From Ignavibacteriaceae bacterium (GTDB lineage: Bacteria; Bacteroidota; Ignavibacteria; Ignavibacteriales; Ignavibacteriaceae), in assembly GCA_020848375.1 (NCBI GenBank), contig JADLAF010000047.1, positions 1-46,096 of the forward strand: a stretch of 46,096 nt of DNA, written 5' to 3'. How positions within the stretch are numbered: the stretch's first letter is position 1; each line of letters begins with the position of its first letter. The notes under the pieces were generated by a model. It did no database searches, was not told the DNA's origin, and saw only the letters and a program-made list of their open reading frames with translations. Positions 1 through 9,106 of the stretch are shown here, piece after piece. A program made the translations under genes and the position numbers.

Positions 1-1805
1 AACTGATCAAAATGCTGAACACTGAAATTGATATACTACGTATAGAAATTGAGATTGACGGAAAAGTTCAGGAAAACATCGCAAAGACTCAGCGGAAGTT
101 TATCATATCAGAGCAGATAAAAATTCTGCAGGATGAACTGGGAGAGGATGAAGATTCATCACCGGAGGTTATGAAACTCCGTGAGGCAATTAAAGAAGCC
201 GGAATGCCTCAGGTTCCGTTTGATAAAGCTACTGAAGAGTTAAATAAATTAAAAAAGATTCCGCCGCTTTCACCTGAATATACGGTGATAAGGAATTATC
301 TTGATGTTCTTATCTCGCTCCCCTGGAGTAAAAAGAGTGATGACAAGCTTGATATTCACAATGTAATGAAAGTGCTTAATGAAGATCATTACGGATTAGA
401 CAAGCCAAAAGAAAGAATATCAGAACATATTGCCGTGCTTAACATGGTGAAGAAAATGAGGGGACAAATACTGTGTCTTGTTGGCCCCCCCGGCGTTGGT
501 AAAACTTCACTTGGAAGATCAATTGCCCGCGCACTTGGCAGAGAGTTTGTAAGAATCAGTCTTGGCGGTGTACGTGATGAAGCTGAAATCCGCGGACACA
601 GAAGAACTTACATAGGTTCAATGCCAGGTAAAATAATTATGGCTATGAAGAGAGCAGGGACGGTTAACCCGGTTATACTGCTTGATGAAATTGACAAACT
701 TACTTCAGACTTCAGAGGTGACCCGGCTTCCGCGATGCTTGAGGTACTTGATCCGGAGCAGAATCATACATTCCAAGATCACTATCTTGAAGTGGATTAT
801 GATCTTTCTAATGTTATGTTTATCACAACCGCAAATGTGAGATATACCATACCGCTGCCGCTTCAGGACAGAATGGAGATTATTGAACTTTCGAGTTATC
901 TTGAAACTGATAAACTTGAAATTGCAAAACGTCATATCATACCAAAACAGGTTGAGAATCACGGTCTGAATGATTACCATATAAACATTAAGGATGATGC
1001 AATCCTTTCCATAATAAATAATTATACTCGTGAGGCAGGTGTAAGAAATCTTGAAAGAGAAATTGCATCTGTGCTCAGAAAAACAGCAAAGAATATACTT
1101 GAAAAGAATGGTGAAAATAAAGGCAAACAAAAAAAGCCGAAACAGTTTTTGATTGATGCAAAAAAAGTTGCTGAGTTCCTGGGGATTCCGAAATATAAGC
1201 AGCAAAAACATATAACCGCTTCCAAGGTTGGCTCTGTAACCGGACTGGCCTGGACCAGTGTCGGCGGAGATATACTTAGTGTTGATGTTTCAATAATGCC
1301 CGGCTCTGAAAAGTTAACACTAACAGGACAGCTTGGTGAAGTGATGCGTGAATCAGCACATGCTGCACTAAGTTATATACGTTCAAATGCGTCTCTCTTC
1401 GGAATAGCGGATGATTATTTTAAGGGGAAGGAGATTCATATTCATCTTCCTGCGGGGGCTATTCCCAAGGACGGACCCTCAGCAGGCATCACCCTTACTA
1501 TCGCCCTGCTTTCAGCTATAACAGGGAAGCCGGTTGCCGGGGATATAGCTATGACCGGTGAAATAACCTTGCGCGGTGAAGTTTTTCCGATAGGCGGTCT
1601 GAATGAGAAACTCCTTGCCGCAAGAAAAAATGGGGTTAAAAAAGTGCTTATTCCGAAGGACAATCAAATTGATATTCAGGAAATACCAAAAGCTATTCTT
1701 GAAGGTCTTACAATAATCCCGGTTTCGACCATACCTCAGGCGGTTAAAGAAACCTTACCTGAGATTTCCCGGAACCATAAAAAGAAACCTTCCGGCAAGA
1801 AATAA
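1..1805 (+). CDS. lon: ATP-dependent Lon protease, 3' part (5' end outside window)
   Basis: Cytoplasmic AAA+ serine protease that degrades misfolded and regulatory proteins. The reading frame is open back to the window edge, so the first ATG (position 12) is probably internal. About 600 residues are present against roughly 780-820 for the family, so most of the N-terminal substrate-recognition domain is missing from the window. Counting from that ATG, the visible parts are the coiled-coil region (about 20-60), Walker A GPPGVGKT (158-165), Walker B LLDEID (223-228), and the C-terminal protease domain with catalytic Ser490 in KDGPSAG and Lys533 in GLNEKLLAA. It ends in a Lys-rich tail. The next gene starts 3 nt after the stop, suggesting co-transcription. 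Identity is secure. Confidence 0.97.
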   Translation, partial: LIKMLNTEIDILRIEIEIDGKVQENIAKTQRKFIISEQIKILQDELGEDEDSSPEVMKLREAIKEAGMPQVPFDKATEELNKLKKIPPLSPEYTVIRNYLDVLISLPWSKKSDDKLDIHNVMKVLNEDHYGLDKPKERISEHIAVLNMVKKMRGQILCLVGPPGVGKTSLGRSIARALGREFVRISLGGVRDEAEIRGHRRTYIGSMPGKIIMAMKRAGTVNPVILLDEIDKLTSDFRGDPASAMLEVLDPEQNHTFQDHYLEVDYDLSNVMFITTANVRYTIPLPLQDRMEIIELSSYLETDKLEIAKRHIIPKQVENHGLNDYHINIKDDAILSIINNYTREAGVRNLEREIASVLRKTAKNILEKNGENKGKQKKPKQFLIDAKKVAEFLGIPKYKQQKHITASKVGSVTGLAWTSVGGDILSVDVSIMPGSEKLTLTGQLGEVMRESAHAALSYIRSNASLFGIADDYFKGKEIHIHLPAGAIPKDGPSAGITLTIALLSAITGKPVAGDIAMTGEITLRGEVFPIGGLNEKLLAARKNGVKKVLIPKDNQIDIQEIPKAILEGLTIIPVSTIPQAVKETLPEISRNHKKKPSGKK

Positions 1806-1808
1806 CTC

Positions 1809-2324
1809 ATGAGCGAGCAGATAATTTTCTCAGGGAACAATCTGACGGAGGCAGATATATATAAGGAACTCCTTCCGCAGATACATTTGTTAGTGACACC
1901 CGGTGAACCGGTTATTACGTCTTTGGCAAATATCAGTGCGGCGCTTAAACAGTCCTTCCCGAAAATCAGTTGGGCCGGCTTTTATATATTAAAAGAAAAC
2001 ACATTGTGGCTCGGTCCGTTTCAGGGAAAGATTGCCTGTTCCTCCATTGCCATCGGCAGAGGAGTTTGTGGTACATCAGCTAAGAACAGGAAAACAGAAA
2101 TCGTTCCAGATATTGAAAATTTCCCCGGGCATATCGCCTGCGATGACGGTTCAAGAAGTGAAATTGTGGTACCGGTATTCCGGGGGAGTAAACTTTACGG
2201 CGTTCTTGACCTTGACAGTTATTTTTATCACGCATTCAATGAAATTGATCAGAAGTATCTTGAAGAATTGTGTGATTTTATCAATAAAGAAGTTTTAACC
2301 AGAACATCAGGAAGCATTAACTGA
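1809..2324 (+). CDS. msrC: Free methionine-R-sulfoxide reductase (GAF domain, fRMsr/YebR type)
   Basis: Reduces free L-methionine-(R)-sulfoxide, a cytoplasmic oxidative-damage repair step. The 171-residue protein is a single GAF domain. It keeps the family signature SWAGFY...LGPFQGK, GRGVCG, FPGHIACD and SRSEIVVP. Three cysteines lie at residues 77, 87 and 111; the 10- and 24-residue spacings equal those of the E. coli catalytic set (Cys84, Cys94, Cys118), so it should be active. The gene sits between lon and dnaX with 3-nt gaps on both sides and so is probably translated from the same message. The pairing with Lon suggests, but does not prove, a protein-damage or oxidative-stress context. 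Confidence 0.92.
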   Translation: MSEQIIFSGNNLTEADIYKELLPQIHLLVTPGEPVITSLANISAALKQSFPKISWAGFYILKENTLWLGPFQGKIACSSIAIGRGVCGTSAKNRKTEIVPDIENFPGHIACDDGSRSEIVVPVFRGSKLYGVLDLDSYFYHAFNEIDQKYLEELCDFINKEVLTRTSGSIN

Positions 2325-2327
2325 TAT

Positions 2328-3950
2328 ATGAGCAGCTTTACCGTTTCAGCACGCAAATACCGTCCTCTCAAGTTTTCCGAAGTCGTAGGACAGGAACACA
2401 TCACCTCCACACTGAAGAATGCTATTACGCTCGGCAGGGTGGCTCATGCTTATCTTTTTACGGGACCCAGAGGGGTTGGAAAAACCACAACGGCAAGAAT
2501 ACTCGCCAAAACGCTGAACTGTGAAAATCTTCAGGGTTCTGAACCGTGTGATTCATGCAGAAGCTGTGAAAATTTTAAGACAAGCCAATATGTGGATGTT
2601 ATAGAAATTGATGCTGCCTCAAACCGGGGTATTGATGACGTGAGGACGCTGCGGGACTCTGTAAAATTTGCTCCAACCTATGGCAAGTATAAAGTATATA
2701 TAATTGATGAAGTTCACATGCTTACCAAGGAATCCTTTAATGCATTCCTTAAAACGCTTGAAGAGCCGCCGCCGAACATTATCTTTATCTTTGCTACCAC
2801 TGAAATTCAAAAGGTTCCTATTACCATTGTTTCACGATGTCAGAGATACGATTTCCGCCGTATTAAAGTTGACGTTATTAAAGAACAGCTCCGCTTTATA
2901 GCGAACAGTGAAGAAGTTTCCATTGATGACAAAACCCTTACCCTCATTGCCCGCCGAGCTGAGGGAGGGCTGCGTGATGCAGAGAGTTTTTTTGACCAGA
3001 CGGTAGCATTCTGCGGGAAAATTGTTGACTATAACACGGTCATCTCTCTGCTGAATCTTATTGATGATCAATCATACTTTAAGCTGACCAGGGCAATTCT
3101 TGATAAAGAATATAAAGTTGCCTTTGAGCTATCAGATGAAGTTTACAAACACGGGTGGAGTTTTAATGATTTTCTTGAAGGATACATAGAGCATCTCCGC
3201 AATCTTCTGACTGTTACTGCTACGGGTTCAGACTTATTGCTTGAAACCGCCGATGAATATAAATCATTTTATAAGACCTACGCTTCCCGCTTCAGCGAGG
3301 GGGATATACTCAGGATGATTTCATTCATCACCAAAGCGCTGTATGAAATGAAATCTTCTCAGAACCACCGCATAAAATTTGAAATGACTCTTTCATTTTT
3401 GATATCGCTTGAAAATTCATCCCGTATTTCTGAACTGATAAATCAATTAGACCCTTCCGCAACCGAGGGCGAAAAAAAAAAGCCCATAGCTGAGAAAAAA
3501 CCCGAGCCGGTTGACGAACCTGTTCCACAGGCGATATCTGAAAAAAAGGTCTTTGAAGACAAACCAGAAATAGAACAAACAGCAGATATTCACTTCGCTT
3601 ATGAGCAGATACGAAAGCGGGTTGTTTATGATAAATCTCTTCACCTGGCTTTCGGAGACAGTCTTTCAGGCACCCGGATCAGATCTGAGTTTCGAGGAGA
3701 AATTGATATTGAAGTACCTGATTTCCACCGCCGGGAGATGCTGCAGGGGCTGGAGGGAATGCTTTCAACTGAGTTTGGAAAGGTTACCGGAAAGGAGTAT
3801 AGGGTTTTATTCAGTATTGCCGGAAGGATGGCTGAGGAGAAATCAGCAGATATTGAAACCTATATTACCAATTCGGCCGCCTCGCAGATGAAAAACGACC
3901 CTTACGAAAAGGCAATTGTAGAAATCCTCGGGGGAGAAAAAATCGCGTAA
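2328..3950 (+). CDS. dnaX: DNA polymerase III subunit gamma/tau
   Basis: Clamp-loader ATPase subunit of the replicative polymerase. The sequence begins with SARKYRPLKFSEVVGQEH, followed by Walker A GPRGVGKT (46-53), a zinc-binding cysteine set (Cys65, 74, 77, 80), Walker B DEVH (127-130), and sensor/arginine-finger motif SRC (169-171). After about residue 370 there is a Lys/Glu/Pro-rich linker, then a tau-like C-terminal region of about 120 residues. At 540 residues it is a normal short DnaX. The coding strand has an A9 run at about 3472-3481 (Glu-Lys-Lys-Lys), a place where slippage could in principle yield a gamma form, though no stop context was verified. Third gene of the lon operon. Confidence 0.96.
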   Translation: MSSFTVSARKYRPLKFSEVVGQEHITSTLKNAITLGRVAHAYLFTGPRGVGKTTTARILAKTLNCENLQGSEPCDSCRSCENFKTSQYVDVIEIDAASNRGIDDVRTLRDSVKFAPTYGKYKVYIIDEVHMLTKESFNAFLKTLEEPPPNIIFIFATTEIQKVPITIVSRCQRYDFRRIKVDVIKEQLRFIANSEEVSIDDKTLTLIARRAEGGLRDAESFFDQTVAFCGKIVDYNTVISLLNLIDDQSYFKLTRAILDKEYKVAFELSDEVYKHGWSFNDFLEGYIEHLRNLLTVTATGSDLLLETADEYKSFYKTYASRFSEGDILRMISFITKALYEMKSSQNHRIKFEMTLSFLISLENSSRISELINQLDPSATEGEKKKPIAEKKPEPVDEPVPQAISEKKVFEDKPEIEQTADIHFAYEQIRKRVVYDKSLHLAFGDSLSGTRIRSEFRGEIDIEVPDFHRREMLQGLEGMLSTEFGKVTGKEYRVLFSIAGRMAEEKSADIETYITNSAASQMKNDPYEKAIVEILGGEKIA

Positions 3951-4102
3951 AAGCAGGGAATTCTGATGAATAGCCGGGAATCTTAATTATTTATTGCTTT
4001 CTCAGGTTACTTAAGGGAAAACGCGCAGATATCGAAGTTTAGCGGGGTAGATTAGAGGTGCAGAATTGTAATTTACCACTTTTTTCCGTAATTTTCCTTA
4101 CT

Positions 4103-4783
4103 ATGCCCAAAAAATTAATTATTGCAATCGACGGTCCCGCCGGTTCCGGCAAAAGTACGACCGCCCGTGAGGTGGCTACCAGGATCGGATATGTCTATAT
4201 TGATACCGGTGCAATGTACAGGGCGGTTACTTTTATCGCCATTCGGGAAAATCTGCTAAAGAATCATGCTGCTGTCACAGAATATTTAAAGGCATCAGAG
4301 ATTTCCATTGTTGCTGCTGAGGGAGAAAACAGAATAATCTGGAATGATGAGGATATAACTCTAAAACTCCGCAGTCTGGAAGTGAATGACAATGTAAGCG
4401 AGATAAGTTCAATCCCGGAAGTTCGTGAGGAACTAATAGTGAAACAACGGATGGTCGGACAAAGCGGCGGTGTAGTAATGGAGGGAAGAGATATTGGAAC
4501 GGTCGTTTTTCCGCAGGCGGATTTAAAATTTTTTCTGACAGCTTCACTTGATGAACGAACCAAAAGAAGATTTAAGGAAGTCAGGGGAACAGAACAGGTG
4601 GACGAAGAAAATATCAGGAAAAACCTGTCGGAACGTGATGATAAGGATTCAGGAAGAAGTGTAAGTCCTCTGAAAAAAGCAGATGGAGCAATAGAAATTG
4701 ATACTTCAGACCTAACGTTTGAAGAACAGGTTACGATGATTGTTGATACGATACGGAAGACTGAAAAAGAATTCCGGAGCTGA
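4103..4783 (+). CDS. cmk: Cytidylate kinase
   Basis: Phosphorylates CMP and dCMP with ATP in pyrimidine nucleotide metabolism. I chose the ATG at 4103, giving 226 residues, the usual Cmk length, and the family N-terminus MPKKLIIAIDGPAGSGKS with the P-loop at residues 11-18. A GTG at 4058 would add 15 unsupported residues. Other Cmk signatures are YIDTGAMYRAVT, the GRDIGTVVFPxAxLKFFLTAS core and the RxxRDxxDSxRxxxPLxxAxxA-like lid (ERDDKDSGRSVSPLKKADGA). No Shine-Dalgarno is visible before the start, as is common in this group. It is followed by ispH and rpsA, the conserved cmk-rpsA neighbourhood. Confidence 0.95.
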   Translation: MPKKLIIAIDGPAGSGKSTTAREVATRIGYVYIDTGAMYRAVTFIAIRENLLKNHAAVTEYLKASEISIVAAEGENRIIWNDEDITLKLRSLEVNDNVSEISSIPEVREELIVKQRMVGQSGGVVMEGRDIGTVVFPQADLKFFLTASLDERTKRRFKEVRGTEQVDEENIRKNLSERDDKDSGRSVSPLKKADGAIEIDTSDLTFEEQVTMIVDTIRKTEKEFRS

Positions 4784-4815
4784 TAACGAATGATTAGTAG
4801 ATGAGTTGAGAATAA

Positions 4816-5712
4816 ATGGTAGTTACGGTAGATAAAAATGCTGGATTCTGCTGGGGAGTGGTAAGAGCAATTGATTTTGCTGAAGCAGAGTTAAAAAATG
4901 CTCCTGCACTTTATTCACTCGGTGATATTATTCATAATGCTGCCGAAGTGAAGCGCCTTGGAGATATTGGGCTGAGCACCATAACAGCAGATGATTTTCC
5001 CAATATACCAAGAGGAAGCAAGGTACTCATCCGCGCGCACGGTGAGCCGCCTTCAACATATCAGAAGGCGATTGAAAACGGTATTGAACTGGTTGATGCA
5101 ACCTGTCCGGTTGTTACAAAAGTTCAGGAACGAATAAGAAGATTCGTAGATAAGAGTTTTCAGGTGGTAATTTTTGGAAAGAAAGACCATGCTGAAGTAA
5201 TTGGTCTGAGAGGCGTAACTAACGATGAAGCGATAGTTGTTCTCTCCGTTGATGAAGCACTCGCTTCGGTTGATGTTGCAAAACCGACTGTACTTTTTTC
5301 GCAGACAACCATGGACCGCGAGACATTTTACAAAATCGCGAAAGCTCTCAGGGAAAAGGTAATTTCTCTTGAGATCGGGACTATTGAAGAAACCGCTGTT
5401 GAGTTTCATGCTAAAGATACTATCTGCGGACAGGTTTCAGGACGCGAAAAAAAACTCAGAGATTTCGCGAACACAAATGATCTTATCATCTTTTCAGCCG
5501 GAAGAAAAAGCAGTAACGGCAAGGTTCTTTATAACATTGCTAAGGAAGAAAATCAGAATACCCACTTTGTTGAAGACCCTTCTGAAATTGACTGGCACTG
5601 GTTTGAAGGGATGAAAACGGTTGGGATAACCGGAGCAACTTCAACCCCGCAGTGGGCAATGAATGATATCAAAAAGCTGATAGAGGAACGTTTCATCAGC
5701 GAAAAGGTTTAA
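4816..5712 (+). CDS. ispH: 4-hydroxy-3-methylbut-2-enyl diphosphate reductase
   Basis: Last enzyme of the MEP isoprenoid pathway, a [4Fe-4S] enzyme converting HMBPP to IPP and DMAPP. The 298 residues hold all landmarks: NAGFCWGV with Cys12, His40, RAHGEP with His75, VDATCPVV with Cys97, the acid/base Glu127 in KKDHAEVIG, DTICGQ with Cys204, and GATSTPQW near the end. The three cysteines match Cys12, Cys96 and Cys197 of the E. coli enzyme. The residues after the third cysteine (GQVSGRE) differ from the proteobacterial form but keep the cluster ligand. It lies between cmk and rpsA, an arrangement also found elsewhere (in some Firmicutes IspH and S1 are fused). Confidence 0.97.
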   Translation: MVVTVDKNAGFCWGVVRAIDFAEAELKNAPALYSLGDIIHNAAEVKRLGDIGLSTITADDFPNIPRGSKVLIRAHGEPPSTYQKAIENGIELVDATCPVVTKVQERIRRFVDKSFQVVIFGKKDHAEVIGLRGVTNDEAIVVLSVDEALASVDVAKPTVLFSQTTMDRETFYKIAKALREKVISLEIGTIEETAVEFHAKDTICGQVSGREKKLRDFANTNDLIIFSAGRKSSNGKVLYNIAKEENQNTHFVEDPSEIDWHWFEGMKTVGITGATSTPQWAMNDIKKLIEERFISEKV

Positions 5713-5811
5713 ACTGTCACAAAACACTATGTTAAACTAAAATAAAATGATTTCCTGCAAGACATCTGACAGTGTGCCGCGCGGGAAAGCAAAATATCTA
5801 TCAGGAGCAAT

Positions 5812-7641
5812 ATGTCCGACATGCAAAATGATCCGAATGCAGATGCAGTAGGATTAGCCGATTTCACAAAATCATTGAAGTTCTTCGATGAGGCAGAGTA
5901 TTCGCAGGAAGAGTTTGCAGCTCTTTCAAAAATTTATTCTGAGTCCTTCAGAAATTTCAAAGAGGGTGAAATCGTAAAAGGGAAAGTAGTCCGTGTACTT
6001 TCTGATTCCGTCATCATTGACGTGGGCTTTAAATCAGAAGGCACTGTACCAAAAGACGAATTCGACGATATGGACAAAGTAAAAATCGGTCAGGAAATCG
6101 AAGTCGTTATAATGAGCGTAGAAGACCAGGGTGGAAATCTTCAGCTCAGCAAACGGGAAGCTGACTTCCTCAGAATATGGGCTAGTGTTGTCAGCGCACA
6201 TGACACCGGCGAAATCCTTAAAGGAAAAATTGTACGCAGAATCAAAGGCGGAATGGTGGTCGATCTTATGGGTATGGAAACCTTCCTCCCCGGATCACAG
6301 ATTGACGTCCGTCCGATCAGAGATTTTGATGCGTATGTCGGAAGAGAAATGGAATTCAAGGTTGTTAAGATTAACGAACCAACCAAGAACGTTGTTGTTT
6401 CTCATAAAGTACTCGTTGAAGAAGAATTATATGATCAGCGTAAGGCAATTCTTGAGAAGCTTGAAAAAGGTCAGATTCTTGAAGGTACCGTTAAAGCAAT
6501 CACCGACTTCGGAGTATTCGTCGACCTCGGCGGCGTAGATGGTCTGGTTCACATTACCGACCTGAGCTGGGGCAGAATTAATCACCCGAATGAAGTTGTT
6601 AAACTTGATCAGGTTATCAACGTTGTTGTTACCGACTACGATGAGGAGAAGAAGAGAATCTCCCTCTCACTCAAGCGCCTGATGCCGCATCCGTGGGAAA
6701 ACATTGAAGAGAAATATAACATCGGAGACAAAGTTTCGGGTCGTGTTGTTTCTCTTACTGATTACGGTGCATTCATTGAAATCGAAAAGGGTATTGAAGG
6801 TCTGATTCACAACTCAGAAATGAGCTGGACCCAGCACATTAAACATCCTTCACAGATGGTCTCAATGGGTCAGATTGTTGAAGCTCAGATCCTCAGTCTT
6901 GACAAAGACGAGAAGAAAATCTCCCTTGGCATGAAGCAGCTTGAACCGGATCCATGGCATGAACTTATGTCCAAATATCCTGCAGGCACTAAAACCACAG
7001 GTGTGACCAGAAACCTTACTAACTTTGGCGTGTTTGTTGAACTTGAGCCCGGCATTGACGGTCTTGTTCACATTTCAGACCTCTCCTGGACGAAAAAAAT
7101 CCGTCATCCTGGCGAAGTTGTGAAAAAAGGCGACAAATTAGAAGTTGTTGTTCTTGGTGTTGATATGGACTCAAGAAAAATCTCCCTCGGTCATAAACAG
7201 ATTTATGACAATCCATGGGAGAGTTTTGAAAGTCAGTATGCTGCCGGAACCGAAGCTGAAGGAAAGATTGTCCGTATTATTGAAAAGGGACTGATTGTTG
7301 AACTCCCATCAAAAGTTGACGGATTTGTTCCAACAAGCCAGCTCTCTACAGGACGGATTAAGAATCTTGCTAACCACTTTCCTGTTGAAACAAACATTAA
7401 ACTGCGCGTTCTTGAATTCGACAAAGAAAACAAGAAAATCGTGCTCAGTGCTCTTGACTATCTGAAATACAGACCTGATATCGAAATCGAAGAATATATC
7501 GCTGCCCATAAGCTCGATAAAGTTTCGGTTCAGGATATCAAGAATGCTGAAACCGGAAAAGTTGATCTTTCTGATTTCCCTTCGTATGAAAACATCGAGG
7601 ATCTTCAGAAGAACTCTGCTCCGGATCAGTCTGCCGACTAA
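5812..7641 (+). CDS. rpsA: 30S ribosomal protein S1
   Basis: Binds mRNA on the small ribosomal subunit and aids initiation. The 609-residue protein has six S1 (OB-fold) repeats beginning near residues 52, 135, 220, 305, 392 and 479. Repeats 3-5 are the most regular (TDFGVFVDLGGVDGLVHITDLSW, TDYGAFIEIEKGIEGLIHNSEMSW, TNFGVFVELEPGIDGLVHISDLSW). An acidic N-terminal leader of about 45 residues precedes them. The start has a clear Shine-Dalgarno, AGGAG six nt upstream of ATG, which is stronger than at most other genes here and fits high expression. A strong intrinsic terminator follows. Confidence 0.97.
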   Translation: MSDMQNDPNADAVGLADFTKSLKFFDEAEYSQEEFAALSKIYSESFRNFKEGEIVKGKVVRVLSDSVIIDVGFKSEGTVPKDEFDDMDKVKIGQEIEVVIMSVEDQGGNLQLSKREADFLRIWASVVSAHDTGEILKGKIVRRIKGGMVVDLMGMETFLPGSQIDVRPIRDFDAYVGREMEFKVVKINEPTKNVVVSHKVLVEEELYDQRKAILEKLEKGQILEGTVKAITDFGVFVDLGGVDGLVHITDLSWGRINHPNEVVKLDQVINVVVTDYDEEKKRISLSLKRLMPHPWENIEEKYNIGDKVSGRVVSLTDYGAFIEIEKGIEGLIHNSEMSWTQHIKHPSQMVSMGQIVEAQILSLDKDEKKISLGMKQLEPDPWHELMSKYPAGTKTTGVTRNLTNFGVFVELEPGIDGLVHISDLSWTKKIRHPGEVVKKGDKLEVVVLGVDMDSRKISLGHKQIYDNPWESFESQYAAGTEAEGKIVRIIEKGLIVELPSKVDGFVPTSQLSTGRIKNLANHFPVETNIKLRVLEFDKENKKIVLSALDYLKYRPDIEIEEYIAAHKLDKVSVQDIKNAETGKVDLSDFPSYENIEDLQKNSAPDQSAD

Positions 7642-7666
7642 GTAAGGCATTCTGAGAACATATCTA

Positions 7667-7706
7667 AAAAAAGAGGAGCGGGTCATTAGATTCGCTCCTT
7701 TTTTTT
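7667..7706 (+). terminator. Intrinsic terminator after rpsA
   Basis: Stem AGGAGCG (7674-7680) pairs perfectly with CGCTCCT (7693-7699) across a 12-nt loop. It is followed by a run of T to 7706 and preceded by a matching A run, so it may work in both directions. Confidence 0.88.
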
Positions 7707-7771
7707 GCTACCCGTTTTAGGGATATATTATTTCGAAAAAAATCTCAATTTTACAGTAAAGAATCTTTTAC

Positions 7772-9088
7772 GTGGCTGAAAAAGTAGCATTTTATACATT
7801 AGGTTGTAAGCTGAACTTCGCGGAGACCTCCGCAATTGGAAGGCAGTTTAAAGATCAGGGATTCAAAATCACCGATTTTGAAAATCCTGCTGATGTTTAT
7901 GTTATCAATACCTGCACCGTGACTGAGAATGCAGAAAAAGACTGCCGCAAAATCGTACGCCGCGCCCTCAGAACAAATCCTGCGGCTTATGTTATCGTAA
8001 CTGGCTGTTACGCACAGCTTCGTCCTGAGCAGATATCGTCAATACAAGGTGTAGACGCAGTTTTAGGTTCAGCAGAGAAGTTCCGTGTTTTTGATATTCT
8101 TAACAATTTTGAGAAGAAAGAACTGAGCTGCATTTTTGTTTCGCCGGATGGCCAATTAACTGAATCATTCGGTCCGGCCTACTCATCGGATGCTGACTCC
8201 CGTACCAGAGCATTTCTTAAAATTCAGGACGGGTGTGATTATAAGTGTTCATTCTGCACCATACCTAAAGCAAGGGGCGGCAGCAGAAGCCAAAATCCTG
8301 ATGAGATTATAAGCAATTTTAATCAGCTTGTTGCAAACGGATATAAAGAAATTGTACTCACCGGAGTTAATACCGGTGATTATCTTTGGAACAACAACAT
8401 TGATTTTTATCAGCTTCTGCAGATGCTTGTTAAACAGGAAGGTGATTTCAGAATTCGAATCAGCTCCATTGAACCGAACCTTCTCATAAAGGAAATTATT
8501 GAGCTAACTGCAATGAGTGAAAAAATGTGTAAGCATTTTCACATACCTCTTCAGAGCGGTTCACCGGATATTCTCCGTCTGATGCAGAGAAGATATACCG
8601 CTGCTGATTATAAAAATCTGATAAACATGATTGCAGAAAAGATACCTGGCTGCGGTATCGGGGTTGACGTTATTACCGGATTCCCTGGAGAAACAGAGGA
8701 ACATTTCATGGAGACCCATAATTTTCTGTTGAATCTGCCAGTTTCTTATCTTCATGTATTTACCTACTCAGAACGGCCAGATACCAAAGCAGCATCAATG
8801 GAAGGGCATATTGCAGTAGAAACCAGAAGACTGCGCACCAATATACTCAGGAATCTGAGTGAAAAGAAGCGTGCAGCGTTTTATGCTTCAATGCAGGGTG
8901 AGGAAGTGGAAGTAATCTTTGAACACGAAAATGATAATGGTCTGATGAAGGGCTTCACTTCAAATTATATACGGGTTGAACATCCCTATCAGGAAGAGTT
9001 TGTCAATAAAATGGCTGCCGTACGTCTTGAAACATTTAACGGAATAACATTTAAAGGAAGCATCATCGGTTACCTTGCTACTGCCTAA
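7772..9088 (+). CDS. mtaB: tRNA ct6A/t6A(37) methylthiotransferase MtaB
   Basis: Radical-SAM enzyme that adds a methylthio group to t6A37 in ANN-decoding tRNAs. The 438 residues start at a GTG. The N-terminal UPF0004 domain carries the cluster cysteines in YTLGCKLN (Cys12), INTCTVT and VTGCYAQ. The radical-SAM CxxxCxxC is in GCDYKCSFCTIPKARG. Further motifs are GVNTGDY, RISSIEP, HIPLQSGS and GVDVITGFPGETEEHF, and a TRAM-like tail ends the protein. YTLGCKLN and the PLQSGS context favour MtaB over MiaB or RimO. The next gene begins 18 nt downstream. Confidence 0.92.
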   Translation: MAEKVAFYTLGCKLNFAETSAIGRQFKDQGFKITDFENPADVYVINTCTVTENAEKDCRKIVRRALRTNPAAYVIVTGCYAQLRPEQISSIQGVDAVLGSAEKFRVFDILNNFEKKELSCIFVSPDGQLTESFGPAYSSDADSRTRAFLKIQDGCDYKCSFCTIPKARGGSRSQNPDEIISNFNQLVANGYKEIVLTGVNTGDYLWNNNIDFYQLLQMLVKQEGDFRIRISSIEPNLLIKEIIELTAMSEKMCKHFHIPLQSGSPDILRLMQRRYTAADYKNLINMIAEKIPGCGIGVDVITGFPGETEEHFMETHNFLLNLPVSYLHVFTYSERPDTKAASMEGHIAVETRRLRTNILRNLSEKKRAAFYASMQGEEVEVIFEHENDNGLMKGFTSNYIRVEHPYQEEFVNKMAAVRLETFNGITFKGSIIGYLATA

Positions 9089-9106
9089 CAATATATACAG
9101 AAGAGC

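Noticed and set aside
705-1211. 168-codon minus-strand open frame inside lon
   Set aside because: It lies opposite a well-conserved Lon coding region, has low-complexity Ile/Phe/Cys composition and no family motif.
4058-4102. GTG-started 15-residue extension of cytidylate kinase
   Set aside because: Adds residues ahead of the conserved MPKKLIIAIDGPAG start and gives a longer than usual protein.
6480-7240. Tandem DNA repeats in rpsA
   Set aside because: They are the S1 domains of ribosomal protein S1, similar at protein level and already explained.
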